Source of the DNA: Cellulomonas flavigena DSM 20109
GTDB lineage: Bacteria > Actinomycetota > Actinomycetes > Actinomycetales > Cellulomonadaceae
Direction of reading: 5' to 3'
Assembly (NCBI RefSeq): GCF_000092865.1
Contig: NC_014151.1
Span: forward strand, 3,100,001 to 3,164,000
DNA: 64,000 bases
This document shows positions 20,225 to 28,204 of the stretch, piece after piece; position 1 is the stretch's first letter, and each line of letters begins with the position of its first letter. A program made the translations under genes and the position numbers. The notes below the pieces were generated by a model. It was not told the DNA's origin, did no database searches, and saw only the letters and a program-made list of their open reading frames with translations.

Positions 20225-20254
20225 AACGTATGCGGCGACGAGCATGCCGGTCAA
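20225..20254 (-). promoter_or_regulatory. Promoter candidate for the sugar ABC operon
   Basis: On the minus strand TTGACC (20254-20249) and TACGTT (20230-20225) are separated by 18 bases and lie about 190 bases before the binding-protein start. The operator candidate follows where the transcript would begin. Confidence 0.45.
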
Positions 20255-20419
20255 GCGTCCGATCGGGTCGTGACCTGATCGTCACCGGAAGGCAACCGAG
20301 ACGCGAGGTCCGCAGGCCCACGGGCCCACGCCCGGCACCACGCGGGCACGCCGACAGCGCCGCCGTCGACGGTGCGACTGCGGCGCTGCGGCCGGAGGTG
20401 CGAGGTGCTGCGGGCGGGC

Positions 20420-20581
20420 TCAGCCGAAGAGGGCGGACGCCTTGATGACGGTCTGCGCGATCCCGTAGGCGAGCAGGGACCCGACAACGACCCACAGGGC
20501 CAGCGCCATGGTGCGGATGGCCGCCGAGCCGGCGGCCGGAACCTCGTACGCGTCGTCCGTGCGCTGCGTCTGGCTGGTCAT
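20420..20581 (-). CDS. Small single-helix membrane partner of the OFA-type MFS transporter
   Basis: A 53-residue protein: a polar N-terminus of about 25 residues and one hydrophobic helix (AIRTMALALWVVVGSLLAYGIAQTVIKASALF). Its ATG overlaps the transporter stop (TGATG), so it is made immediately after the carrier. Short ORFs of this kind occur next to oxalate/formate-antiporter-family genes in actinobacteria and are annotated as MFS transporter small subunits; I rely on memory for that. It may stabilise or regulate the carrier. Confidence 0.68.
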   Translation of the reverse strand: MTSQTQRTDDAYEVPAAGSAAIRTMALALWVVVGSLLAYGIAQTVIKASALFG

Positions 20582-21951
20582 CAGGACTCCTCGCTGGTGG
20601 CGCCGACGGCCACCGGGGTGGGTGCGACGAGCGCGGCGTCGGCCGGCTCGTGGTACCGGGCCGCGACAGGGCGGACCAGCATGTTGGCGACGAAGCCGAC
20701 GACGAGCACGCAGCACATGGTCACGAGCGACGGCAGGTACAGCTCGGCACCGGTGACACCCTGCGCGCTGCGCGCGTCGGCGATGCCGTTGACGATCAGC
20801 GGGCCCGCGACGCCCGCCGCCGACCACGCCGTCAGCAGGCGGCCGTGGATGGCCCCGACCTCGAGCTGGCCGAACAGGTCCTTGAGGTAGGCGGGGATCG
20901 TCGCGAAACCGCCGCCGTAGAAGCTGACGATGACGAACGTCAGGGCCACGAACAGGCCGACCGACGACGAGCCGAGCGCCGCGAGGAGCCCGTACAGACC
21001 CGCCCCGACGCCGAGGTACATGACGTACGTCCGCTTGCGACCCAGCTTGTCCGACGTCGTCGACCAGCCGAACCGGCCGCCCATGTTGGCCAGGGACAGC
21101 AGGCCCACGAAGCCCGCGGCCGTCGCGGCGGTGACCGACGGGAAGAAGTCCTGGATCATCGGCGAGGCCTGCTCGAGGATGCCGATGCCCGCGGTGACGT
21201 TGGTGAACAGCACGATCCACAGCAGGTAGAACTGCGGCGTCCGTACCGCGTTGCCGACCCGCACGTCCGCGTGCGACTGCATCTTGTTCGTGCTCGTCGT
21301 CGGGGGCGTCCAGCCCTCGGGCCGCCAGCCCGGCTGCGGGACGCGGATGGTGACGGCGCCGCACGTCATCAGCACCGCGTACACCGCGGCGAGCGTGAGC
21401 ATCGTCGGCACGATCGCGTCGACGGGCGTCGCGCCGTACGTCTCGAGGAGCTTGGCGGTCAGCGGCGAGGCGACCAGCGCACCGCCGCCGAAGCCCATGA
21501 TCGCCAGGCCCGTGGCCAGACCGGGGCGGTCCGGGAACCACTTGATGAGCGTCGACACCGGGGAGATGTACCCGATGCCCAGGCCGATGCCGCCGATGAG
21601 CCCGTAGCCGAGGTAGACGATCCACAGCTGGCCCACCGAGACGCCGAGCGCCGCGACGAGGAAGCCGGTCACCCAGCACACGGCCGACAGCGCCATCGCC
21701 TTGCGCGGCCCGTTGCGCTCCATCCACTTGCCGCCGAAGGCCGCGGACAGGCCGAGCATGACGATCGCCATCGAGAAGATCACGGCCACCGAGGTGTGGC
21801 TCGTGCCGAACCGCTCGAGCAGCGGGTTCTTGAAGACCGAGAACGCGTACACCTGCCCGATGGACAGGTGGACCGCGAGCGCAGCCGGTGGCACGAGCCA
21901 CCGGTTGTAGCCGCGCGGTGCGACGGTCCGGCTCTTGTCCAGCACCCTCAT
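20581..21951 (-). CDS. OFA-family (oxalate/formate antiporter-like) MFS transporter
   Basis: A 456-residue carrier with twelve predicted helices. N-terminal YNRWLVPPAALAVHLSIGQVYAFSVFKNPL and YGLIGGIGLGIGYISPVSTLIKWFPDRPGLATGLAIMGFGGGA are hallmarks of the OFA family (the G-x-G-x-G-x-GY and KWFPD blocks), with the second-half NMGGRFGWSTTSDKLGRKRTY loop. Substrates in the family are carboxylates; nearby acetyl-CoA synthetase makes acetate or a related monocarboxylate an idea but not a conclusion. ATG 21951 has GGGAGGA seven bases upstream. Confidence 0.85.
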   Translation of the reverse strand: MRVLDKSRTVAPRGYNRWLVPPAALAVHLSIGQVYAFSVFKNPLLERFGTSHTSVAVIFSMAIVMLGLSAAFGGKWMERNGPRKAMALSAVCWVTGFLVAALGVSVGQLWIVYLGYGLIGGIGLGIGYISPVSTLIKWFPDRPGLATGLAIMGFGGGALVASPLTAKLLETYGATPVDAIVPTMLTLAAVYAVLMTCGAVTIRVPQPGWRPEGWTPPTTSTNKMQSHADVRVGNAVRTPQFYLLWIVLFTNVTAGIGILEQASPMIQDFFPSVTAATAAGFVGLLSLANMGGRFGWSTTSDKLGRKRTYVMYLGVGAGLYGLLAALGSSSVGLFVALTFVIVSFYGGGFATIPAYLKDLFGQLEVGAIHGRLLTAWSAAGVAGPLIVNGIADARSAQGVTGAELYLPSLVTMCCVLVVGFVANMLVRPVAARYHEPADAALVAPTPVAVGATSEES

Positions 21952-22235
21952 CAGGAGTCCTCCCACGTCATCGCCCACGTCGGGCGTGACGCACATCGTC
22001 CGGGCGGGGGCAGCGCGGACCGAGGGACCTACGTCACGCCACCCGCCGCGCACGCAGGGGGGGGACCCGCCACCACCGACGGGGTCGGCGACGCCGCAGG
22101 TGACCAAGGTCCCCTTCCTCGTCCTCGCGCGCGCTGCCGCGGGGCCTGGCGACGTCCGCGAGGCGCGGCGGCGGCGTCCGCAATACCGTGGCTCCACCGC
22201 GTCGCACGACGCGCCCCGCGACCCGAGGAGCACGC

Positions 22236-23198
22236 GTGAGCAGCACCGACCCGCAGCGTCCCGGTGACGACCCCGCCGCGCCCGGCGACGCGGCTGACGC
22301 ACCCGCGCAGAGCACGGGCACGACAGGCCCGGACACCGGCCGGCACGCGGTCCAGCGGCCCACCCCCACGCCGCCCGAGCCGTCGACGGGCCCGGCGCAG
22401 GCGCCGCCCGACCCGGTGCTGTCGCCGACCGTCACGCGCCCGACGACGGCGGACCCCGGGCCCGAGCGCCCCGCACGGCACGACGAGGCGGCGCGCACCG
22501 GCGGCGTCGCGCGACCCGCCGACGGGGAGCGCGTCGACGGGGACGGGGAGCGCGCCGACGGGGACGTGGAGCGGGCCGACGAACCGCTGGCCCCGGCCGG
22601 GCGCGGCGACCGTGGCGACGGGGTGCGCGGTCACGACGAGGCGCACGGCGACGAGGCGCGCGGTGAGCGCGACGGCACCGACGGCGACCGCGCCGAGCTC
22701 TTCCCCGACGCGCACGCGCCGCGCACCCCGCACGCGGGCACGCACGTCCTCGGGGCGCTCGTCGGGATCGTGCTGGCCCCCTTCGCGGTCGTGCTGCTGC
22801 TGCTGGGCCAGAGCCGCGTCCTCGAGGTGCAGGTCGACGGGTGGGACGCGTCGCTCGAGCTGCTGGGCATCGTGCTCGTCAGCGCCGGGGCGCTGGTGCT
22901 CGCGGTGCTGCTCGCGCTCGGGCTGTGGTCCGCCGCCGTGCCGCTGACGGCAGGTCTGCTCGTGGGCGCGCTCGGCGGGCTGCAGCTCTACGCGCCGGGG
23001 GTCGCGCGCGACCTCGCGCTCGACGCCCTGGGCGGCGGCACGTGGGACCGGCCCGTCGCGCTGGCCACCGTCGCGGGCACGTCCGGCACGACGTTCACGG
23101 TCGGTCTGCTGCTGCTGACGGCCGGTGTCGTGCTGGCGCTCGCGCGCCGTCACGGCGTGCGCCTCGGGGCGTTCCGCGAGCGCAACCGCGCGACCTGA
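22236..23198 (+). CDS. Membrane protein with long disordered N-terminus, unknown function
   Basis: A 320-residue protein starting at GTG 22236 (GAGGAG upstream). The first 170 residues are Pro/Asp/Gly/Arg-rich and disordered with a short internal repeat around ERVDGDGERADGDVERADE. Four hydrophobic helices follow (VLGALVGIVLAPFAVVLLLL, ELLGIVLVSAGALVLAVLLALGL, AVPLTAGLLVGALGGLQLY and FTVGLLLLTAGVVLALA). No catalytic motif is visible. It is a type of conserved actinobacterial envelope protein. It sits 116 bases upstream of acetyl-CoA synthetase in the same direction. Confidence 0.7.
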   Translation: MSSTDPQRPGDDPAAPGDAADAPAQSTGTTGPDTGRHAVQRPTPTPPEPSTGPAQAPPDPVLSPTVTRPTTADPGPERPARHDEAARTGGVARPADGERVDGDGERADGDVERADEPLAPAGRGDRGDGVRGHDEAHGDEARGERDGTDGDRAELFPDAHAPRTPHAGTHVLGALVGIVLAPFAVVLLLLGQSRVLEVQVDGWDASLELLGIVLVSAGALVLAVLLALGLWSAAVPLTAGLLVGALGGLQLYAPGVARDLALDALGGGTWDRPVALATVAGTSGTTFTVGLLLLTAGVVLALARRHGVRLGAFRERNRAT

Positions 23199-23314
23199 CG
23201 CGCCGGGCACGACGCCGGACGGTGCGCGATCCCGACAACCGGGACTAAGGTCCATGCGCAGGACCTGCTGGTCAGGACCACCCGTCGCACCGGAGCCGCT
23301 GCGTAGGAGACAAC

Positions 23315-25339
23315 GTGACCGAACCCTCGACCGCCCCCACGTCGCCCGACGCCCCGCAGGGATCGCCCGGCCTCGAGAACCTCCTCACGGAGGAGCGGCG
23401 CTTCCCCCCGTCCGCGCAGTTCGCGGCACAGGCCAACGCCACCGCCGACGCGTACGCGTGGGCGAACGCCGACCGGCCGGGGTTCTGGGCGGACCAGGCC
23501 CGGGAGCTGCTCACGTGGTCCACGCCGTTCACGCAGACGCTCGACTGGTCGGACGCGCCGTTCGCCCGGTGGTTCGCGGACGGCCGGCTCAACGCCGCCT
23601 ACAACGCCGTCGACCGGCACGTCGAGCAGGGGCGCGGCGACCGGGTGGCGCTGCACTTCGAGGGCGAGGGCGGCGACACCCGCACGCTGACGTACGCCGA
23701 TCTCCAGCGCGAGGTGTCGCGGGCGGCGAACGCGATCACCGCGCTCGGTGTCGGCACGGGCGACCGCGTCGCGATCTACCTGCCGCTGATCCCCGAGGCC
23801 GTCGTCACGATGCTCGCGTGCGCCCGGATCGGCGCGCCGCACTCGGTGGTCTTCGGTGGGTTCTCGGCCGAGGCGCTGAGCTCGCGCATCCTCGACGCCG
23901 AGGCCAAGCTCGTCGTCACCGCCGACGGCGGGTTCCGGCGGGGCAAGCCCTCGGCGCTCAAGCCGGCGGTCGACGAGGCGCTCGCCAAGGACGCGCCGAG
24001 CGTGCAGCACGTGCTGGTGGTGCGGCGCACCGGGCAGCCCGTGGAGTGGACACCGGGGCGTGACGTCTGGTGGCACGACGCGGTGGAGGCCGCGTCCGCG
24101 CAGCACACACCCGTCGACGTCGAGGCGGAGCACCCGCTGTTCATCCTGTACACGTCCGGCACCACGGGGAAGCCGAAGGGCATCTTCCACACCACCGGCG
24201 GGTACCTCACGCAGGCCGCGTACACGCACCTCAACGTCTTCGACCTCAAGCCCGAGACGGACGTCTACTGGTGCACGGCCGACATCGGCTGGATCACCGG
24301 GCACACCTACGTCGTCTACGGACCGCTCGTCAACGGCGCGACGCAGGTCATCTACGAGGGCACGCCCGACACCCCGCACCGCGGGCGCTGGTGGGAGATC
24401 GTGCAGAAGTACGGCGTGACGATCCTCTACACCGCCCCGACAGCGATCCGGACGTGCATGAAGTGGGGCGAGGAGATCCCCTCGCAGTTCGATCTGTCGA
24501 CGCTGCGGGTCCTGGGATCGGTGGGCGAGCCCATCAACCCCGAGGCGTGGATGTGGTACCGCCGGGTCATCGGAGGCGACAAGGCCCCGATCGTCGACAC
24601 GTGGTGGCAGACCGAGACGGGCGCGATCATGATCAGCCCGCTGCCGGGCGTCACCGAGACGAAGCCCGGGTCCGCCCAGGTGCCGCTGCCCGGCATCGCC
24701 GCGGACGTCGTCGACGACGAGGCGCACTCGGTGCCGAACGGCGGTGGCGGCTACCTCGTGCTGACCGAGCCGTGGCCCGCGATGCTGCGCGGGATCTGGG
24801 GCGACCCGGAGCGGTACAGGGACACCTACTGGTCACGGTTCGCGAACACGTACTTCGCCGGTGACGGCGCCAAGAAGGACGAGGACGGCGACATCTGGCT
24901 GCTGGGCCGGGTCGACGACGTCATGAACGTCTCGGGCCACCGGCTGTCGACCACGGAGATCGAGTCCGCGCTCGTGTCCCACCCGTGGGTCGCGGAGGCG
25001 GCCGTCGTCGGTGCGACCGACGAGACGACGGGCCAGGCGGTCGTCGCGTTCGTCATCCTGCGCGGCGACGTCGCCGAGGGCACCGCGGCCGACGCGGCGA
25101 CCGTGCAGGAGACGCTGCGCACGCACGTCGCCAAGGAGATCGGCCCGATCGCCAAGCCGCGGCAGATCCTCGTGGTCCCCGAGCTGCCCAAGACGCGGTC
25201 CGGCAAGATCATGCGGCGCCTGCTGCGCGACATCGCCGAGCACCGGCAGGTCGGCGACGCGACGACGCTGGCGGACTCGTCCGTCATGGACCTCATCGCG
25301 CAGGGGCTGGCGAAGCCCGCGGCGGCGTCGGAGGACTGA
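23315..25339 (+). CDS. acs: Acetyl-coenzyme A synthetase (acetate--CoA ligase, AMP-forming)
   Basis: A 674-residue member of the ANL superfamily that activates acetate via acetyl-AMP. The P-loop-like [12 protein letters not shown], the acetate-pocket Trp in [35 protein letters not shown] and [20 protein letters not shown] are all intact. The catalytic lysine is K631 in [11 protein letters not shown], which in Acs enzymes is also the site of acetylation control. GTG 23315 with TAGGAG upstream gives the normal Acs length. It is followed by a terminator hairpin. Confidence 0.95.
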   Translation: MTEPSTAPTSPDAPQGSPGLENLLTEERRFPPSAQFAAQANATADAYAWANADRPGFWADQARELLTWSTPFTQTLDWSDAPFARWFADGRLNAAYNAVDRHVEQGRGDRVALHFEGEGGDTRTLTYADLQREVSRAANAITALGVGTGDRVAIYLPLIPEAVVTMLACARIGAPHSVVFGGFSAEALSSRILDAEAKLVVTADGGFRRGKPSALKPAVDEALAKDAPSVQHVLVVRRTGQPVEWTPGRDVWWHDAVEAASAQHTPVDVEAEHPLFILYTSGTTGKPKGIFHTTGGYLTQAAYTHLNVFDLKPETDVYWCTADIGWITGHTYVVYGPLVNGATQVIYEGTPDTPHRGRWWEIVQKYGVTILYTAPTAIRTCMKWGEEIPSQFDLSTLRVLGSVGEPINPEAWMWYRRVIGGDKAPIVDTWWQTETGAIMISPLPGVTETKPGSAQVPLPGIAADVVDDEAHSVPNGGGGYLVLTEPWPAMLRGIWGDPERYRDTYWSRFANTYFAGDGAKKDEDGDIWLLGRVDDVMNVSGHRLSTTEIESALVSHPWVAEAAVVGATDETTGQAVVAFVILRGDVAEGTAADAATVQETLRTHVAKEIGPIAKPRQILVVPELPKTRSGKIMRRLLRDIAEHRQVGDATTLADSSVMDLIAQGLAKPAAASED

Positions 25340-25355
25340 GGGCGGACGCCACCAC

Positions 25356-25392
25356 CGAGCGGCCCGGGGCGTCGGACGTCCCAGGCCGCTCG
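25356..25392. terminator. Hairpin terminator after acs
   Basis: Nine-bp perfect arms CGAGCGGCC (25356-25364) and GGCCGCTCG (25384-25392) enclose a 19-base loop, 16 bases after the acs stop. Confidence 0.6.
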
Positions 25393-25434
25393 TGCGCGTC
25401 CGCGCGGTGCGCGGTGCCGCGTCCCTGGTGAGAA

Positions 25435-25466
25435 CGTTTGCCATCGGGCGATCGTCGAAACGCTTC
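25435..25466. promoter_or_regulatory. LacI-type operator candidate and shared motif upstream of the mannanase
   Basis: CGTTTGCCATC at 25435-25445 and GTCGAAACGCTTC at 25454-25466 lie about 110 bases before the GH5 start. GAAACGCTTC is an imperfect palindrome of the kind bound by LacI-family sugar repressors. Both motifs recur upstream of the secreted protein gene at 63841. Confidence 0.5.
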
Positions 25467-25573
25467 ACCGATGGAGGCCGGCGCTCTCCGGGTGGTTGTC
25501 TGGCCGCCGCGCACCCCTGCCCTCCGCTCGCGGGGTGCGCACCCCGGACCCCTGGCGCGGAAAGAGGACGTCG

Positions 25574-27010
25574 ATGACCAGCCCCTCCCTGCGTGCCGCC
25601 GCCGCGTGCGGCGCCGCCCTCCTCGCCCTCGGCGGTCTGAGCACCGCCCTCGCCGGCACCGCGACGGCCGCCGACCCCGTCGGGCTGCACATCGCCGACG
25701 GCCGGCTCGTCGAGCGCGACGGCACCCCCTTCGTCGCGCGCGGCGTCAGCCACGCGCACACCTGGTACACGTCGCGGACGCCGACCGCCGTGCCTGCGAT
25801 CCGCGCCGCGGGCGCCAACGCGCTGCGCGTCGTGCTCTCGGGCGGGCGGTGGACCGCGAACTCCCCGGCGGACGTCGCGGGCGTCATCGAGCTCTGCCGG
25901 GCGAACGAGCTCGTCTGCATGCTCGAGAACCACGACACCACCGGGTACGGCGAGCAGTCCGGCGCCGTGAGCCTGGACGCCGCCGCCGACTACTTCGTGT
26001 CGCTGCGGTCGGTGCTCGCCGGCACCGAGGACTTCGTGCAGATCAACATCGGCAACGAACCCACCGGCAACAACGAGCCGCAGGTCACCGGCTGGACCGT
26101 CGACACCGCCGCCGCGATCCGCAAGGTCCGCGCCGCCGGCCTCAGGCACAACATCGTCGTCGACGCGCCCAACTGGGGGCAGGACTGGAAGGGGGTCATG
26201 CGTGACACGGCCGCGACCGTCGCCGCCGCCGACCCCGACGGCAACACGTTGTTCTCCGTCCACATGTACGGCGTCTACTCGCAGGCCTCGACCATCACGT
26301 CGTACCTCGACGCGTTCGAGGCGAAGGGCCTGCCGCTCGTCATCGGCGAGTTCGGCATCGACCACTCCGACGGTGACCCCGACGAGGCGACGATCATGCG
26401 CGAGGCCACCGAGCGCGGCATCGGGTACTACGGCTGGTCCTGGTCGGGCAACAGCGGCGGCGTGGAGTACCTCGACATGGTCACCGGCTTCGACCCGGAC
26501 CGCAGGACGCCGTGGGGCGAGCTGATCCTCGACGGCGCGAACGGCATCCGCGCGACGGCACGGACGGCGACGTTCTTCTCCGGGGCCACGGCGACGCCGA
26601 CACCGAGCCCCACGCCCACGGTGACGACCACTCCGAGCCCCACGCCCACGGCGACGACCACACCGAGCCCCACGCCCACGGCGACGACCACTCCGACGGC
26701 GACCCCGGCACCCGGCGGGTCGTGCTCGGCGACGCTGACGGTCTCGAGCTCCTGGCCGGGCGGGTTCCACGGCACGGTGGACGTGACCGCCGGTGCACGG
26801 GCCCTCACGGGCTGGACGACGACCTTCACGCTCCCCGCCGGTGCGTCCGTCGCGCAGGGCTGGAGCGCGACGTTCGGCGGCACCGGCAGCACGGTGACCG
26901 CCGGTCACGCCGCGTGGAACGGCGCCGTCCCCGCGGGTGGGACCGTCACGTTCGGCTTCATCGGCTCCGGCACGGCCCCGACCACCCCGGTCCCGGTCAC
27001 CTGCAGCTGA
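25574..27010 (+). CDS. Secreted GH5 beta-mannanase (probable subfamily 8) with C-terminal CBM2
   Basis: The 478-residue enzyme has a signal peptide ending near TATA-AD (residue 33). The GH5 barrel (about 36-345) starts GLHIADGRLVERDGTPFVARGVSHAHTWY, close to actinobacterial endo-1,4-beta-mannanases. The acid/base is E162 (NIGNEP) and the nucleophile E259 (IGEFG). A Thr/Pro linker (about 346-378) made from repeats is followed by a CBM2 (about 380-478; SCSATLTVSSSWPGGFHGTVDVTAG, two terminal Cys, aromatic residues kept), which binds cellulose and targets mannan in plant walls. ATG 25574 follows AAAGAGGA. The gene stands alone with a sugar-repressor-like site upstream. Confidence 0.9.
   Translation: MTSPSLRAAAACGAALLALGGLSTALAGTATAADPVGLHIADGRLVERDGTPFVARGVSHAHTWYTSRTPTAVPAIRAAGANALRVVLSGGRWTANSPADVAGVIELCRANELVCMLENHDTTGYGEQSGAVSLDAAADYFVSLRSVLAGTEDFVQINIGNEPTGNNEPQVTGWTVDTAAAIRKVRAAGLRHNIVVDAPNWGQDWKGVMRDTAATVAAADPDGNTLFSVHMYGVYSQASTITSYLDAFEAKGLPLVIGEFGIDHSDGDPDEATIMREATERGIGYYGWSWSGNSGGVEYLDMVTGFDPDRRTPWGELILDGANGIRATARTATFFSGATATPTPSPTPTVTTTPSPTPTATTTPSPTPTATTTPTATPAPGGSCSATLTVSSSWPGGFHGTVDVTAGARALTGWTTTFTLPAGASVAQGWSATFGGTGSTVTAGHAAWNGAVPAGGTVTFGFIGSGTAPTTPVPVTCS
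26596..26696 (+). repeat. Tandem 30-bp repeats encoding the Pro/Thr linker
   Basis: About three copies of a 30-base unit built on CCGAGCCCCACGCCCACG plus GCGACGACCAC encode TPSPTPTATT blocks. Copies differ at one or two bases, suggesting recent slippage or unequal recombination that alters linker length. Confidence 0.8.
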
Positions 27011-27027
27011 CGCCGGCCCCCACCGCA

Positions 27028-27059
27028 CGGGTGGTGGTCACACATGTGACCACCACCCG
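27028..27059. repeat. Palindromic element, copy 1 (also possible mannanase terminator)
   Basis: Near-perfect palindrome with 15-bp arms around a two-base centre (arms CGGGTGGTGGTCACA and its complement), 18 bases after the mannanase stop. It is the most complete copy of the GGTGGTCAC...GTGACCACC family found on both sides of the DUF559 gene. Confidence 0.8.
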
Positions 27060-27112
27060 CATGCGTCGACCGACTCTCCGACCACTTCCGCTCCTCACGG
27101 AGTCCCCACCGC

Positions 27113-27186
27113 TGGTGGTCACATCTCCGACCACACCCTCACTCGCGGGCCGCTGACGCTCTGGTGGTCACAGGTGCGACCACCAG
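27113..27186. repeat. Palindromic element, copies 2 and 3
   Basis: TGGTGGTCACATCTCCGACC at 27113-27132 is a degraded copy; 27161-27186 has nine-bp arms CTGGTGGTC / GACCACCAG around eight bases. A half copy (GATGTGACCACG) lies at 27205-27216. Confidence 0.65.
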
Positions 27187-27332
27187 ACCGCGGAGTCCCC
27201 GGCAGATGTGACCACGCCGGTGTCAGTCGCGTCCTCACGCCTGAGCCGACCACAGCCCACGCCTCGCGGGACTCGTCCACAGACGCACGGCGCACGGCAG
27301 GGAGGGCCTCCTCGACCAGCCACGCTGCTGCG

Positions 27333-28118
27333 ATGGCGGCAGGCGGGGTCGACGGGAGCACGGGACGCAGCGGTGGCGGACAGATCCGCAGCGGCACGGA
27401 ACGCATCGGCGGATCCGGCGACGCCGAGCACGGGGTGCTCGTCGGGCGACGCGAAGGACGCGGGTGGATCCGCGTCACCCGCACGGTCGACGACGTCCCG
27501 GCGGCGGTTCTCGACGGCCTGCGCGTGGCGGCGCCCGCGGCCACCTTGCTCGCCTGCGCGCGCGACCTGGGGCTGCTCGACATGGTCGTCCTCGTCGACT
27601 CGGCGCTGCGCACCGGCTGCACCGCCGAGGAGATCGCCCGCACGGCAGCCCCCTACCGGTCGGGTGCCCCCCTGCTCCGGCGTGCGCTCGAGCTCGCGGA
27701 CGGTCGCAGCGAGTCGCCGTGGGAGACCCTGCTGCGCGTGCTGCACGTGAGCGTCGGGGTGCAGGTCGTCCCCCAGCACACGGTCCGGACGACCGACGGG
27801 ACGTTCGTGGCACGCGGCGACCTCTGGCTCCCGTCGACGAGGGTGCTGCACGAGTACGACGGGGGCGTCCACCGCTCGTCCCGCGTCCACACGAACGACC
27901 TGCGCCGCGACCGGGCGCTCACCGCCGCAGGCTGGACGCGCCGCGGCTACGTGGCAGCCGACCTCTGCCGCGAGCCCGTCGCCGTGCTGCGCGACATCGA
28001 CGACGCACTCGGCCGACCCCATCGCCCCGAGGGAGTCAGGCCGTGGATCCGCCTGCTGAGTGGGTCGACGCTCACGGAGTCCGGCCGTGCGCGTCTGCGC
28101 GGTCGCCTCGGCCTGTGA
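27333..28118 (+). CDS. DUF559-type endonuclease-fold protein, possibly N-terminally shortened
   Basis: The likely product of 261 residues ends with a Vsr/DUF559-like PD-(D/E)XK domain: ESPWETLLRVLHVSVGVQVVPQHTV, the acidic GDLWLPSTRVLHEYDG (D and E-x-D) and DLRRDRALTAAGWTRRGYVAADL. The preceding VTRTVDDVPAAVLDGLRVAAPAATLLACARDLGLLDMVVLVDSAL matches the middle part of actinobacterial proteins often labelled AbiEi-like or endonuclease-domain. Relatives usually have an N-terminal helix-turn-helix; here that region is not recognisable. ATG 27333 is the first ATG; GTG 27174 is an alternative. Flanking palindromes on both sides suggest it sits on a mobile or recombining cassette. Confidence 0.6.
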   Translation: MAAGGVDGSTGRSGGGQIRSGTERIGGSGDAEHGVLVGRREGRGWIRVTRTVDDVPAAVLDGLRVAAPAATLLACARDLGLLDMVVLVDSALRTGCTAEEIARTAAPYRSGAPLLRRALELADGRSESPWETLLRVLHVSVGVQVVPQHTVRTTDGTFVARGDLWLPSTRVLHEYDGGVHRSSRVHTNDLRRDRALTAAGWTRRGYVAADLCREPVAVLRDIDDALGRPHRPEGVRPWIRLLSGSTLTESGRARLRGRLGL

Positions 28119-28130
28119 GAGGCGTCCGAC

Positions 28131-28188
28131 GGGTGGTGGTCACCTCTCGAGCTCGTGCCACGGGTGGTGGTCACCGGTGTGACCACCG
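28131..28188. repeat. Palindromic element, copies 4 and 5
   Basis: GGGTGGTGGTCACC at 28131-28144 is a half copy; 28166-28187 is complete, with arms GGTGGTCAC and GTGACCACC around CGGT. Together with copies 1-3 they bracket the DUF559 gene. Confidence 0.7.
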
Positions 28189-28204
28189 GTCGATCGCGCT
28201 CGGC

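Larger units (their letters stand above)
20035..20419. other. Intergenic region upstream of the sugar ABC operon
   Basis: The 385 bases hold the promoter and operator candidates listed separately and a leader of about 180 bases. No further gene, RNA or repeat was seen; the part from about 20280 to 20419 shows nothing recognisable. Confidence 0.5.

Noticed and set aside
26596..26696. A CRISPR-like repeat array
   Set aside because: The repeats are contiguous without spacers and encode the Pro/Thr linker of the mannanase in frame.
27333..28118. A toxin-antitoxin pair of AbiE type
   Set aside because: Only one gene is present; the downstream gene on the other strand is a flavoprotein and no AbiEii-like partner is adjacent. 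The nucleotidyltransferase at 49446 is 21 kb away.
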